In this document: positions 35,761 to 45,238 of the stretch, in pieces | Layout of the letters: every line of letters begins with the position of its first letter | Numbering within the stretch: position 1 is the stretch's first letter | Assembly (NCBI GenBank): GCA_021821945.1 | Contig: JAJZTF010000003.1 | Span: forward strand, 1 to 64,000 | Direction of reading: 5' to 3' | DNA from: Pseudomonadota bacterium | GTDB lineage: Bacteria > Pseudomonadota > Gammaproteobacteria > Burkholderiales > Gallionellaceae | Length of the DNA: 64,000 bases | Notes under the pieces: generated by a model | What the model was told of the DNA's origin: nothing | What the model saw: the letters and a program-made list of their open reading frames with translations, nothing else | Databases searched by the model: none | Translations under genes and position numbers: made by a program

Positions 35761-35894
35761 CGGGTCTTGTCCTGGCCGGGCGATGGGCCCGGATGGGGTT
35801 GCAAAAGGTTCCGGCGGTTCCTTGCGGCAGGCCGGGGCCGCGTGATTCTACACCAATCCGGGGGATGTTCGGCATGCGCGCTGCAGGCGCAGGA

Positions 35895-35924
35895 TTGGAC
35901 AGGCTGGGCGCAGCGGGTGATAAT
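35895..35924 (+). promoter_or_regulatory. Putative sigma-70 promoter of the TPR protein gene
   Basis: TTGGAC (35895-35900), an 18-base spacer and GATAAT (35919-35924). The 5' leader that follows carries a small hairpin CCATCC-GGGAA-GGATGG and TGGAGGAG before the start codon. Confidence 0.6.
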
Positions 35925-35994
35925 GCAGAAAGTTGCTTTAACCATCCGGGAAGGATGGCGGTTTTCGGGATCTTCTACCAGACATGGAGGAGTC

Positions 35995-36720
35995 ATGAAG
36001 CTGACAAAGACTATCGGCGGGGCGGCGATGCTCGCGCTCTTCAGTTCCAATTCATCCGCAGACGCGGTCAGGACGCCCGCCGAACTCGCGCTGCTTCCCC
36101 CATACTGCAGCGGAGTCCAGCAGGTGCGAGACATCAGCAAGGATCCGGTGTCACTCGACCAGTACATGCAGATGTACGGCCCATCTTACGGACACTTCCA
36201 TCATTACTGCTGGGCGCTGAATTCGGAGAACAAGGCCAACGCCATGCCCGACAGGAATGCCCGTGATTTCAAGCTGGGCGATGCGCTCAAGGACATCAGG
36301 TATGTGCTGACCAATGCCAGCCCCGATTTCGTCTTCATGCCCGACGTTTACAATTCGCAGGCGAGGATACTGTTCGAGCTGCACAGGGACGGCGAAGCCG
36401 TGCTCTCGCTCGAGAAGGCCATCGAACTGAAACCGGGCTATGTCCCGGCGGTCGCGAGGCTCAGCGATTACTTCGCCGGCATAGGCGACAGGGAAAAGGC
36501 CATACAGACGCTGAAGAACGGCATAGACAATACCGAGAATGCCGGCTTCCTGATCAGCAAGCTCGCCAGGCTGGGCGTGACCTATCAGGGAACGCCGGGT
36601 AGCGCGATCAAGAAGGAGGAGCCGGTCGCCACGCCTGCGGCGAACGAGGCAGCGCCGGCGTCATCCGTGCCGGCCGCGAGCCGCCCGCCAGGCAATCCGT
36701 ACTGCCGCTTCTGCCCCTGA
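35995..36720 (+). CDS. Exported TPR-repeat protein
   Basis: A 241-residue protein with a short signal peptide (MKLTKTIGGAAMLALFSSNSSA). It has at least two TPR-like units (YNSQARILFELHRDGEAVLS, LEKAIELKPGYVPAVARLSD, then GDREKAIQTLKNGI). The tail is rich in Ala/Pro and ends PPGNPYCRFCP, with two cysteines three apart. A ribosome binding site TGGAGGAG fixes the start. It is a single gene. TPR proteins of this sort often scaffold exopolysaccharide machines, but the role here is unknown. Confidence 0.8.
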   Translation: MKLTKTIGGAAMLALFSSNSSADAVRTPAELALLPPYCSGVQQVRDISKDPVSLDQYMQMYGPSYGHFHHYCWALNSENKANAMPDRNARDFKLGDALKDIRYVLTNASPDFVFMPDVYNSQARILFELHRDGEAVLSLEKAIELKPGYVPAVARLSDYFAGIGDREKAIQTLKNGIDNTENAGFLISKLARLGVTYQGTPGSAIKKEEPVATPAANEAAPASSVPAASRPPGNPYCRFCP

Positions 36721-36757
36721 CTCTGCCATCACGCTGGATGCCGGCAGTGAAGAGAGG

Positions 36758-36796
36758 TTGTACTCGAAATCCGTCAGGTATATACTCAACGTATAT
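36758..36796 (+). promoter_or_regulatory. vapBC promoter with repeated GTATAT
   Basis: TTGTAC (36758-36763), a 17-base spacer and TATACT (36781-36786). GTATAT occurs at 36778 and again at 36791, bracketing the -10, a plausible autorepression site. Confidence 0.65.
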
Positions 36797-36815
36797 CTTT
36801 TTTATGGGGGTGGTC

Positions 36816-37046
36816 ATGACCTATGCGCGCGTATTCCAGTCGGGTAACAGTCAGGCAGTGCGCTTGCCGAAGGAATTCCGTTTTTCCGCCGATCAGGTTG
36901 AAATCTTCCGGCGGGGCGACGAGGTTGTCCTGCGTGAGCGCCAGAGCAGCGCGCTGACCATTTTTGACGCCTTGAGCCAGTTGCCGGATGATTTCATGGC
37001 GCAGGGGCGGGGCGACGCGAAGCCACAGGAAAGAGAGTCGTTCTGA
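36816..37046 (+). CDS. vapB: VapB-type antitoxin (SpoVT/AbrB fold)
   Basis: A 76-residue protein. MTYARVFQSGNSQAVRLPKE is the AbrB-like DNA-binding hairpin and FDALSQLPDDFMAQGRGDA the toxin-binding tail. GGGGGTGG precedes the start. It overlaps vapC by one base. It belongs to the same VapB subfamily as the pair at 20.8 kb but differs at most positions, so the two are separate acquisitions rather than a recent copy. Confidence 0.92.
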   Translation: MTYARVFQSGNSQAVRLPKEFRFSADQVEIFRRGDEVVLRERQSSALTIFDALSQLPDDFMAQGRGDAKPQERESF

Positions 37047-37453
37047 TGGCGGTGCGCTATCTGCTGGATACGAACATCTGCATCCATATCGCCAAACACA
37101 ATCCACCCATCGTGCGCGAGCGGTTCGCCCGGCATACGGCGAACGAGCTGGTCATGTCCGTGGTCACGCTGGGGGAGTTGCGTTTCGGCGCTGAAAAGAG
37201 CAGGTCGCGCGAGCGGGCATTGGCGGTCATCTCGCAACTTGAATCCGCGATGCAAATTGCGCCACTGAGCGAAGCAGCAGGGCAGCATTACGGACAGATT
37301 CGAGCGGCGCTGCAACAGCGTGGCGAAATTATCGGCAACAACGACCTTTGGCTGGCCGCCCATGCGAGAGCGGAAGGCTGGATACTGGTGACCAACAACG
37401 AGCGTGAATTTGCCCGTGTGGAGGGGTTGCAAGTGGAGAACTGGGCGCTGTGA
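37046..37453 (+). CDS. vapC: VapC-type PIN-domain ribonuclease toxin
   Basis: A 135-residue PIN protein with the acidic set intact: YLLDTNICIHIAK, VVTLGELRFGAEKS, NNDLWLAAHARAEGW and VTNNEREFARVEGL. It is predicted to be an active RNase held by the VapB upstream. As at 21.1 kb, the family core ends at ENW and the last two codons and stop come from sequence that may belong to the insertion site. Confidence 0.93.
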   Translation: MAVRYLLDTNICIHIAKHNPPIVRERFARHTANELVMSVVTLGELRFGAEKSRSRERALAVISQLESAMQIAPLSEAAGQHYGQIRAALQQRGEIIGNNDLWLAAHARAEGWILVTNNEREFARVEGLQVENWAL

Positions 37454-37492
37454 TGCCGGATCCGGAGAATCTAGCCCCCACAGCGTCGTCTT

Positions 37493-38431
37493 TCAGGCCG
37501 GGCTGGGTTTTCCGCGCGCGGCAGCCAGAAACGAATTGACCCTGCCCAGCGCCATCGCGGAAAAAAGGATCAGCGCCAGGGAAAGCGCGAATCCCGCAGC
37601 CTGCGAACCGGGGAGCCTCACGAAGAGGTAGAAATGGATCAGGTAGATCTCGAGCACGCAGCCCGACAGCGGCATCAGGATGGGGCCGAGCGCGTCCGGC
37701 AGCCTGCGGACGAGCAGGATGTTGCAGGCCATGACCGAAGAGATCAGGATGAAGTAGTAGTTCAGGGCGTTCACGCTGAATAGCCTGTTCAGGATCAGCA
37801 TGGAGGCGATGCTGGCTGCGAGGATCAAGGCCGACAGGCTGAACGTCAGCCTCGCGGGCATGCGTCCCGCATAGGTGCCGAGCATGAAGGCGAAGACGGT
37901 GATCCAGAGCTCGTATCCCACCGTGACGCGAAAATTCAGGTAGGTCGTGACGGCGAGTGCAGACAGGACGAGTGCTGTGGCTGCGGCGGGATTCCTGTTG
38001 ATGCGCTCGATGGCGGGATAGGCGAGATAGTAGATGTAGAGCACCGTGAGGAACCACTGCCCGAATCCGAACGGGCTGTGGTAGGGGATGCCGAACCAGG
38101 CGAGCGCTGCGCTGAAACCCGATATGCCCCACAGCGAATCCCATGTGAACACGCCGCTTCTTCCCTGCAAAAGGAAGAGGACGAACAGGAAGAGGTTGAT
38201 CAGCGCAAGGCCCGGCAGGAGCCTTGCGACCTTGGCTTTCCAGAATTTCCTGATCGAGAAGTCTCCGGTGTATTTGTTCGAGGAGAAGTAGCCCGAAGAG
38301 AATGCGAAGATGAACAGCGCGACCGTGGTCGGTATCCACAGCAGGCCGCCCAGGTAATGGCCTGCCACGACCGTCAGGATGGACAGCACTTTCGCCACGG
38401 AGAAATTGTAGCTGATGTCGGACGGCTTCAT
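37493..38431 (-). CDS. Acyltransferase family 3 membrane protein
   Basis: A 312-residue protein with about ten membrane helices. FSVAKVLSILTVVAGHYLGG carries the membrane His, FIFAFSSGYFSSNKY and FWKAKVARLLPGLALINLF follow, and GQWFLTVLYIYYLAYP is the central motif. This family (OafA/WecH-like) O-acetylates or succinylates surface polysaccharides in the inner membrane. Confidence 0.85.
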   Translation of the reverse strand: MKPSDISYNFSVAKVLSILTVVAGHYLGGLLWIPTTVALFIFAFSSGYFSSNKYTGDFSIRKFWKAKVARLLPGLALINLFLFVLFLLQGRSGVFTWDSLWGISGFSAALAWFGIPYHSPFGFGQWFLTVLYIYYLAYPAIERINRNPAAATALVLSALAVTTYLNFRVTVGYELWITVFAFMLGTYAGRMPARLTFSLSALILAASIASMLILNRLFSVNALNYYFILISSVMACNILLVRRLPDALGPILMPLSGCVLEIYLIHFYLFVRLPGSQAAGFALSLALILFSAMALGRVNSFLAAARGKPSPA

Positions 38432-38649
38432 CGCCTGACTGACCCGGATGCTGAGACCTTCATCTGCGCGCCCATTTTTTGTATGTGGTGCGGATTCTAG
38501 CTCAAAATTCCGTTCTGTCGTAAGCGAATGGCGCTGCCGTCTCGAAGTGGAATAACCACGCCAGTTTTCTCAGTCGCCATGCTTCGCTCGCGGCACCACA
38601 AGTGTTGACTTCGCTTCGAGTGAAACTGCTTTTCCAGAATCATCCAAAG

Positions 38650-39651
38650 CTACATGACCAGCCTTCTTGTGATGCTATTTCTCGACAGGATCATCGCGGT
38701 TGTCACGGAAAGGAAGAGGACCGCAAGGGAAAGCAGTTCCCAAGGCAAGCTCTTGAAGCCTTGACTCAGCATGTCGACGAATGCGAAGTGGATCGCATAT
38801 ATGCCGAGCGTCAGCCGGCCCAGCCCGCTGAACATTTCAAGCCTGAGAAGCGGGTGGTTGGAAAGCGCGACCATTGCGGCGCCGATGCCCATGAAGTAGG
38901 TGCCGATCACATAGTCCTGCAGTGGGCTCTGCCCATAGTATCGCCAGAGCAGATAGAGCTCTGTGAAATGCATGGCGAATCCGAATCCCATGATCAGGAG
39001 CCCTTTTCCAAGCCAGCTTTCATCGGGTTTCAGGCCCGACAGGATGTAGCCGGAAACGAAGAAGATCGTGCCGAAAAAGGGGCCGTCTCTGGTGTTGAAT
39101 GTGGTGTGGATGCCCAGGGGGGTCGGCGAATATGCCTTTGCCAGCAGCCCCATGGCATAGAGCAGGATGGACAGCGCAACCAGGGTCTTGATCCTGTTGT
39201 ATTTCACCAGGATGAGGCAGGTCGCGATGGAGCAGAGCAGGCCCATGAGAAACCATAGATGGACCTTGGTTCCTTCCATGATCAGGGTGAGCGGATGGGC
39301 TGCAAGATTCACGACATTCCAGTATGCGCCCTTGACCATGAGAACCGGATTTGCGATATCCGGGACATACTTGAACGGGAATAGGTAGATCGCCGACCAC
39401 GCAAGGAATAAAAATAATATTCTTTTCGCCATGGAAATCGACGCAGGGGTCGGCGAGTCCGCGTTCCTGATTTTGAGGCCCCAGAAATATCCCGATATCG
39501 CGAAGAAGAAGGGCACTGCGAATCTTGGAAACTGGTCTTCGGCAACGGAAGCGATATCCAGATTGTGCGTGTTCGAGTAATGAGTGTGAATGACGATTAC
39601 TGATGCAATCGCCAGAAATCTGAAAATATCGACACTCGCTATGCGTTCCAA
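38650..39651 (-). CDS. Acyltransferase family 3 membrane protein
   Basis: A 333-residue integral membrane protein. SVDIFRFLAIASVIVIHTHYS holds the catalytic His, PRFAVPFFFAISGYFWGLKI is the second family motif, and HLWFLMGLLCSIATCLILV and GRLTLGIYAIHFAF follow. It is the second member in the window but is not closely similar to the one at 37493. The 218 bases between them hold no gene that I can support. It likely adds an acyl group to the glycan built by the neighbouring genes. Confidence 0.87.
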   Translation of the reverse strand: MERIASVDIFRFLAIASVIVIHTHYSNTHNLDIASVAEDQFPRFAVPFFFAISGYFWGLKIRNADSPTPASISMAKRILFLFLAWSAIYLFPFKYVPDIANPVLMVKGAYWNVVNLAAHPLTLIMEGTKVHLWFLMGLLCSIATCLILVKYNRIKTLVALSILLYAMGLLAKAYSPTPLGIHTTFNTRDGPFFGTIFFVSGYILSGLKPDESWLGKGLLIMGFGFAMHFTELYLLWRYYGQSPLQDYVIGTYFMGIGAAMVALSNHPLLRLEMFSGLGRLTLGIYAIHFAFVDMLSQGFKSLPWELLSLAVLFLSVTTAMILSRNSITRRLVM

Positions 39652-39679
39652 GACGACTCCTTCTCGGGCAAAATGCCTA

Positions 39680-40438
39680 TCAGCGAAGCTTGATGCAATT
39701 CCTGTTTATCATGTGCAGGTCGAATTCGATCATTTGCGGGAAATGGCTCGGGTTGTTTGGGTATATGCCGCTAAGCTCGAATCCCATTTTGATGTAGGTT
39801 GCAATCGACTCTGAATAGCTAGGCATATTCTTGTATATCGGTTTTACCGAGGCTTCCGACTGCAAGGCCTTGAAGCTTGAAAGCATGCCGCCTGCTCCGT
39901 AGGCAACTTCCAGATCGAAACCCTGAGTATCTAGTTTCAGGTAAGGTGAGGAAATATGCAATTCTTTGAGAATATCCGGCATAATTTCGGCAAGCGTCAT
40001 AACTTCGACTTCGATCTTCTCAGATATCTGATTGTTGTCCATGAACATCTTTACAGATTCATGGTCGGGCTCAAGAAAGGAGCTGAATTGGCTTTCCTTC
40101 ATGACATTGAATTGAACCTTTCCTTTTGTCTTGCCTAAGGCGAATGGCTTGATTATCCATTGGCCGTCTGATTTTGCAGCGGCTTTCAGCTTTTCGACAT
40201 TTGCGGGTATGGGCTCGAAAGAAATTACGGGTCCCTTGTATCCGACTTCATGCCTGAGAAACTGGCAAAACTGGCCGTCATTGGCCCCAACATCGAATAC
40301 GCAGTCTATTTCTAGGTAATTGAAAAGCTTGGAAAGATACTCGCTTTGCGCATAGCGTTCGTGGCGCCAGGAAGGGTGTATCTTGTATCCCAGTTTTTCT
40401 AAAATCTGTATAGCAAGATCTTTTGTTATACCGGACAT
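39680..40438 (-). CDS. FkbM-family methyltransferase
   Basis: A 252-residue SAM-dependent enzyme. CVFDVGANDGQFCQFLRHEVGY is the SAM-binding motif I; VISFEPIPANVEKL, then LKLDTQGFDLEVAYGA are FkbM hallmarks. Such enzymes O-methylate sugars in surface glycans. It is in the AT-richer stretch (39.6-44.2 kb) with a second FkbM gene, which suggests transfer. Confidence 0.9.
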   Translation of the reverse strand: MSGITKDLAIQILEKLGYKIHPSWRHERYAQSEYLSKLFNYLEIDCVFDVGANDGQFCQFLRHEVGYKGPVISFEPIPANVEKLKAAAKSDGQWIIKPFALGKTKGKVQFNVMKESQFSSFLEPDHESVKMFMDNNQISEKIEVEVMTLAEIMPDILKELHISSPYLKLDTQGFDLEVAYGAGGMLSSFKALQSEASVKPIYKNMPSYSESIATYIKMGFELSGIYPNNPSHFPQMIEFDLHMINRNCIKLR

Positions 40439-40563
40439 AATGCATTGAAAGGGAATGATTATGAAAGGCTCTAAGGCACATCTAAACTAGCTACCAGCTA
40501 GTTTGCAGCCCCGATCAGATTCAGTTGCAATCGAGATCGAAGGATATCACTGAGTCATTGCAC

Positions 40564-41460
40564 CTATAAGCGCTCTTTATCCTCTCTAGAAAATACCAGA
40601 TCAATAAGTTTTGTAGGTGTTCCCTTTAATCGTTCTGGTCTGGCAAAAGGAACTCTATAAAGATAATCGTCTGGTTTGTATTCGTTTCTAATGGTGTAGG
40701 CATTGAAGCCAAATTTTGTGAAGACAGCGAGTAGATCATCAAATTTTTTTCCGAAATGTTCAAGCGTCTCAGGAGTAACTTCGAGTAATATTTCTACATC
40801 ATCTCTCAATTTCGGAAATACCGATTCCATGCCTTCAATAACAAGCCACTCTGCGCCTTCCACATCGATTTTAATTATTCTTGCCCGAGAAATTTCATCA
40901 TTTAAAAGAATATCTCCTAATGGGGCAGCATCGACTTCCATATCCGGCTCAAAGGATTGTTTAAAATTATGGACAACTGAGGTGGCCCCGATATTAGATT
41001 CTTCAGCGTGATGAATGACAAGTTTGTCTCGCTTATTAGATACGGCGCAGCAAATGGTTTTGATATTTTGGAAGTCGTTTATTTTGATATGTCGTTGAAG
41101 CATTTCAAATACTTTTGGAGATGCTTCTATTGCAATTACTTTCCCTTCTTTTTCAATCAAAGTCGATGCAAGTAAACTGTAATACCCAATATTCGCACCT
41201 ATGTCGATGAAGTAATCACCTTTCTTTAATCTACTTGAAACGAAGGCAGAGATATGAGGTTCCCAAGTTCCAAAGTAATAGATATGTTTTTGAATAGTGT
41301 CCTTTGTATTGCCTGCCATAGTCGCCCCAAACATTGTGCGAGTCGCCTCATAATTGAAAACTCGCCAAGAGACAAATTCCCATGCCATATCCTTACCGAA
41401 TCGGGACGGAAAATATCTTATCCATAATCTTGCTGCTTCATAGACTATTTTTTTTATCAT
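40564..41460 (-). CDS. FkbM-family methyltransferase
   Basis: A 298-residue protein. YFIDIGANIGYYSLLASTLI is the SAM motif, VIAIEASPKVFEMLQRHIK, RARIIKIDVEGAEWLVIEGM and EILLEVTPETLEHFG are typical FkbM blocks. This is one of the most AT-rich genes of the window, with A/T third positions quite unlike the flanking GC-rich genes, so it was probably acquired from another source. Confidence 0.9.
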   Translation of the reverse strand: MIKKIVYEAARLWIRYFPSRFGKDMAWEFVSWRVFNYEATRTMFGATMAGNTKDTIQKHIYYFGTWEPHISAFVSSRLKKGDYFIDIGANIGYYSLLASTLIEKEGKVIAIEASPKVFEMLQRHIKINDFQNIKTICCAVSNKRDKLVIHHAEESNIGATSVVHNFKQSFEPDMEVDAAPLGDILLNDEISRARIIKIDVEGAEWLVIEGMESVFPKLRDDVEILLEVTPETLEHFGKKFDDLLAVFTKFGFNAYTIRNEYKPDDYLYRVPFARPERLKGTPTKLIDLVFSREDKERL

Positions 41461-41481
41461 GTTGATGCGCCTTTTGTTGGA

Positions 41482-42753
41482 TTATTGAATATTTTTTTGT
41501 GGGGATATATGTTCGATGGCTGAAAATATTTTGGAAATTTTTTGGGTTACAGTGCTGCGTTGATAGTTTTCCTCGGCCAGCTTATGTGAAGCCTTGGCGA
41601 GACTGTTTGCCAAAGCATCATCCGTCAGAATGGTGACGCAGGCTTTGGCCATGCTTTGAGGATCGTCACGCAAAAGAGCATGCTTTCCATCTTCAATTTC
41701 CAGTCCTTCAGCTCCTATTGTCGTTGATACGATAGGTTTTCCGAAAGCAGCGGCTTCGATGAGTTTGACTCGTGTTCCTCCGCCCGAGAGTATCGGGCAG
41801 ACCACAACGCGAATTGAATTGTAAAGGGAATCCAGATCATCAGCGAAACCTGTGAATTCAACGCCGCGCGGAGGATTTTCGAAATGACGAATGGATTCTG
41901 GCGCAGCGCCAGCCACTACCAGCACTGCATCGGGTATAGTTGAAATGACATGAGGCCAGACTTGCTCGATGAAGAATTCTGCACCTATACGGTTCGGTTC
42001 ATACTTGTACTGACCGAGTATCATAAGGCGATGGACTTGTGGCAGGGGGGTTCTTTCAGGGATTCGGACTGCATTGGGGATCACCTCGATCCGGTCGTCT
42101 TGTCCAAAATTGCCAAGGGCTGCTTTGTCCAAAGAAGAGCAGACGAAAGTCTTGCTGGCAACATGCATCGACTGTCTTTCGCCTGAAATAAGAGCTGGAA
42201 TCTGAAGTTTCAGCAGCCATTTGCTCTTCCATTTGGGGGGCATGTCTATGCTTCTCCTGAAAGCGATATGCTCGATGTCATCCATATCAAAGAAGACCGG
42301 TGGCAGCTTTCTCCTTGTCAGCAGAAGAGGAGGCATGCATCTCAATCGATGAACGAAAATGTAGGGAGGGGCGGAATCCAGACAGGACTCGAATGCTTGA
42401 ATCTGATCTTTGCCGGAAGTCTCGAGATACTCTGGAATATTATGGAAGCTGAGTGCTGGATGCACATGGCGATTCCAGAAATTCCTTGACGCCAAAATCC
42501 TTGATCTATGTGATAGAGTGACGCCGATTTCTGTTTCCCATCGTTCACGCAATAGCGCCTCAACCTGCTTGGTATTTTCAGGGCTAGTATTGATATGGTC
42601 AGGCACATAAAACAGGACGTTGAAACTGCCAGAAGTCATCTTGATAGCGTCGACAAACAAATCAAGGCGCCGAAAAATCCCATGTGAGCTTTCAGACGGC
42701 TTCCCGGGTAAGGTGGCGGATACGAGCAGAGGTTTGTTGACCAAGATACTCAT
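41482..42753 (-). CDS. Glycosyltransferase group 1 (GT4-like)
   Basis: A 423-residue protein. The C-terminal half has LMILGQYKYEPNRIGAEFFI, VLVVAGAAPESIRHF, VEFTGFADDLDSLYNSIRVVVCP and GTRVKLIEAAAFGKPIVSTTIGAEGLEI, the latter with the Glu-x7-Glu-like donor site. It overlaps the flippase gene by ATGA. It adds a sugar to a lipid-linked glycan in the cytoplasm; donor and acceptor are unknown. Confidence 0.88.
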   Translation of the reverse strand: MSILVNKPLLVSATLPGKPSESSHGIFRRLDLFVDAIKMTSGSFNVLFYVPDHINTSPENTKQVEALLRERWETEIGVTLSHRSRILASRNFWNRHVHPALSFHNIPEYLETSGKDQIQAFESCLDSAPPYIFVHRLRCMPPLLLTRRKLPPVFFDMDDIEHIAFRRSIDMPPKWKSKWLLKLQIPALISGERQSMHVASKTFVCSSLDKAALGNFGQDDRIEVIPNAVRIPERTPLPQVHRLMILGQYKYEPNRIGAEFFIEQVWPHVISTIPDAVLVVAGAAPESIRHFENPPRGVEFTGFADDLDSLYNSIRVVVCPILSGGGTRVKLIEAAAFGKPIVSTTIGAEGLEIEDGKHALLRDDPQSMAKACVTILTDDALANSLAKASHKLAEENYQRSTVTQKISKIFSAIEHISPQKNIQ

Positions 42754-44192
42754 GCTGCGATACCGAGCCTGCGCAAAACGATATGATCAATTTCCTGCCA
42801 TACAGGATGTCGCACGGCCTTGGCGGTCAAAAGATATCCGGCAAGTGCTCCCAACCCTCCCAGGACCAATGTCGATAGCGGATGAATTGACTTGAGTCCG
42901 AAGAGAAGTACGATAGTGACTGGAATTACGCAGGCTCCCACTGTGACAACAACGCTTTTGCCCAGATTTGAAAGGAACGATTTCCAGGTAAATCCAATCA
43001 GCGATTTGCTTATGTACAGCCAAAGTATAGCAAGGGAGAAGGTCGACAATGTGATCGCCCATCCCAGACCTTGTAGGCTGATCAATGCGCCGAGTGCTGC
43101 TAGTCCGGTTTGCAGACATGCGTTGAAGATGGTCAGCCAGAATACGGTTTTTATCCTTCCCAGAGCGACGAGTGGAGGTCCGCAAAGCAAGGCGGGGATG
43201 ATCATGGCCATTGCGAGGCACAGTATTCTGGTAATATCCACAGCACTTTCCCATTTTGGTCCATAGAACAGGGTGACGAGCGGGTAAGCGAAAATTGCAA
43301 GAAATGCGAGCAGTGGCCATCCGATTCCTGAAACCAGCGTCGCAGCCTTGACGAAGACATCGCTGATCGACTCATTCTCCCGGATTTTTTTCGAGAATAT
43401 TGGAAGAGCTGCGGCATATACGCCGTCCATTACCAGTCTTTCGAAAATTGATACTAGACTCTTTGCGCGTCCGAAGAGTCCTGTTGCAGTCATGCCTTGT
43501 AATCTTCCTAGAATCAATTCTGGGGTGCCATCATAGGCAACATTCATGATCGAGATGCCGGTCACGGTGGTGCCGAAAGAGATGATTTTTTTTATGCCGA
43601 CAAAGCCTGGTATCCATGGCAACCCATTGGGTCTGAACCAGAGGCTCGCAAATGCGGATGCAAGACTAGAAGCGAGCGCTCCATAGGCCAGGCTGATGGG
43701 GCCAAAACCAAGCCATGCGAATAGGATGGAGATCAGGCTGCCTATGAATGTTCCTGAGAAGCGAATGATAGCGATGGATCCGAATCGCATTTCACGGCTC
43801 AACATTGCAAGCGTGAGTGTCCCGAACGGGTTAAGAAAAAAAGTCAGGGCCAGAACGAGCATGATGGATTTGATCCTGGGCTCTCTGTAGAAATCGGCAA
43901 CAAGATTGCTGACGCCCAACACAAAAATCGCGAGAATAATCCCTAGACCCAGTTGAACCGCCCAGGCTGCCCGTATCATTTCAGGTTTGAGATGTTTTTC
44001 ACGGATGATGTATTGGCTCGCTCCAAGATCCTTGAGCGGCCCAGTGAAGCTCAGGAATACCATGGTGACTGAATATACGCCCATCTCGGCAGGCGATAGC
44101 AGGCGTGCCATGATCATCGAGGAAATGATGACAAGGACAAGAGTCGCATAGCGGTCAAGGTAGGAAAAAGCTAAAACCTTTCTGGTTGACAT
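42750..44192 (-). CDS. wzx: Wzx-type polysaccharide flippase
   Basis: A 480-residue protein with about twelve to fourteen membrane helices of the MATE/MOP superfamily (polysaccharide synthase WzxC type). The N-terminus KVLAFSYLDRYATLVLVIISSMIMARLLSPAEMGVYSV and the LKDLGASQYIIRE loop are characteristic. It flips undecaprenyl-linked oligosaccharides across the inner membrane and marks this as a Wzx/Wzy-dependent glycan locus. The partner polymerase may be the protein at 29619. Confidence 0.9.
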   Translation of the reverse strand: MSTRKVLAFSYLDRYATLVLVIISSMIMARLLSPAEMGVYSVTMVFLSFTGPLKDLGASQYIIREKHLKPEMIRAAWAVQLGLGIILAIFVLGVSNLVADFYREPRIKSIMLVLALTFFLNPFGTLTLAMLSREMRFGSIAIIRFSGTFIGSLISILFAWLGFGPISLAYGALASSLASAFASLWFRPNGLPWIPGFVGIKKIISFGTTVTGISIMNVAYDGTPELILGRLQGMTATGLFGRAKSLVSIFERLVMDGVYAAALPIFSKKIRENESISDVFVKAATLVSGIGWPLLAFLAIFAYPLVTLFYGPKWESAVDITRILCLAMAMIIPALLCGPPLVALGRIKTVFWLTIFNACLQTGLAALGALISLQGLGWAITLSTFSLAILWLYISKSLIGFTWKSFLSNLGKSVVVTVGACVIPVTIVLLFGLKSIHPLSTLVLGGLGALAGYLLTAKAVRHPVWQEIDHIVLRRLGIAA

Positions 44193-44218
44193 TTTTTACC
44201 CTGACATGGATGGATGCG

Positions 44219-45238
44219 TCATTTTATTGCTTCATGTGTAACTGATCGAAATATCTTTGCATGGCAGGCCGCACTCTGGCGCCATGAAAACGATAATATT
44301 CTCTCGAGCCCGTCCTGAACGAGCCTCTCGCGCATGGCTTTGTCCTGATGAAGCGTCCTCATCGCATCGAAGAGTGCGCCCTCGTTTCTGGGATCGAGCA
44401 CGAGCGCCGCGTCTCCCGCCACTTCCGGGCATGCGCTGACGTTCGAGGTGATGACCGGGCAGCCGCAGGCCATGGCTTCCAGTATCGGCATGCCGAATCC
44501 CTCGTAGAGCGACGGGAAGACGAAGCCCAGCGCGCGCCTGTAGAGCATTGCGAGCTCTTCCGTACTCAGCATGCCTTCGATCACCTCGACGCCATCGATG
44601 CCCCTGTATCGGTCGGCATGCTTTTCGGGCAGCTTGAGCAGCAATTTCACGTTGCTGCCTTTTCTCAGGCGGCGGAAAGCCGCGACGATGCGGGCCACGT
44701 TCTTGCGCGGTTCGTCGTTGGAGACATGCAGGAAATAGTTCTCGTGGGGAATGCCGGGGTCATGCGTGAAGGATGCGGTGTCCACGCCGTGATGGCATAC
44801 GGCAATCCTGTCGGCGGGGATTCCCGTCATCTGCACGGCCTCCCCCTTGGTGTAGTCCGATACCGCGATGAGACCTGCGACACCTTCTTTCAGCTCTTTC
44901 CATCGCGCCAGTTTTTCCCGCGCGTAGCGGCCGGACATCAGCGCGCCTCTTATCGTTTTGAAATACTCCCAGCCGGAGAGGGTGACGGGTGCGAAACCGT
45001 GTACGGTGATCACCAGAGGCGGGCCATTCATCATGAATTCCAGCGGCGGGTTGCCGCCGCCCGAGCGTATGTCCCAGAGCACGTCAGCGGTGCGAGGCAT
45101 GTCCTTACTGCCGGAAAAGGGGATCGCCGCTATGCCCAGCGAGGAAAGGTGCCTCTCCACATTGGATGCGTAGACCCTGAAGCTCTGCGGTATGTCAGGG
45201 GACTTGTAGATGCCGACTCGCAGCGCGTCCATGCTCAT
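44219..45238 (-). CDS. Glycosyltransferase group 1 (GT4)
   Basis: A 339-residue protein. VCHHGVDTASFTHDPGIP, YFLHVSNDEPRKNVARIVAAFRRL and LGFVFPSLYEGFGMPILEAMACGCPVITSNVSACPEVAGDAALVLDP show a clear GT4 donor domain; Glu-Gly-Phe-Gly is the classical loop. The start at 45238 overlaps the stop of the upstream gene (ATGA) and has GGGGAAG before it. Confidence 0.92.
   Translation of the reverse strand: MSMDALRVGIYKSPDIPQSFRVYASNVERHLSSLGIAAIPFSGSKDMPRTADVLWDIRSGGGNPPLEFMMNGPPLVITVHGFAPVTLSGWEYFKTIRGALMSGRYAREKLARWKELKEGVAGLIAVSDYTKGEAVQMTGIPADRIAVCHHGVDTASFTHDPGIPHENYFLHVSNDEPRKNVARIVAAFRRLRKGSNVKLLLKLPEKHADRYRGIDGVEVIEGMLSTEELAMLYRRALGFVFPSLYEGFGMPILEAMACGCPVITSNVSACPEVAGDAALVLDPRNEGALFDAMRTLHQDKAMRERLVQDGLERILSFSWRQSAACHAKIFRSVTHEAIK

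Noticed and set aside
38432-38649. Possible gene remnant between the two acyltransferase genes
   Set aside because: Short frames on the minus strand could be read, but none resembles a family clearly enough to call.
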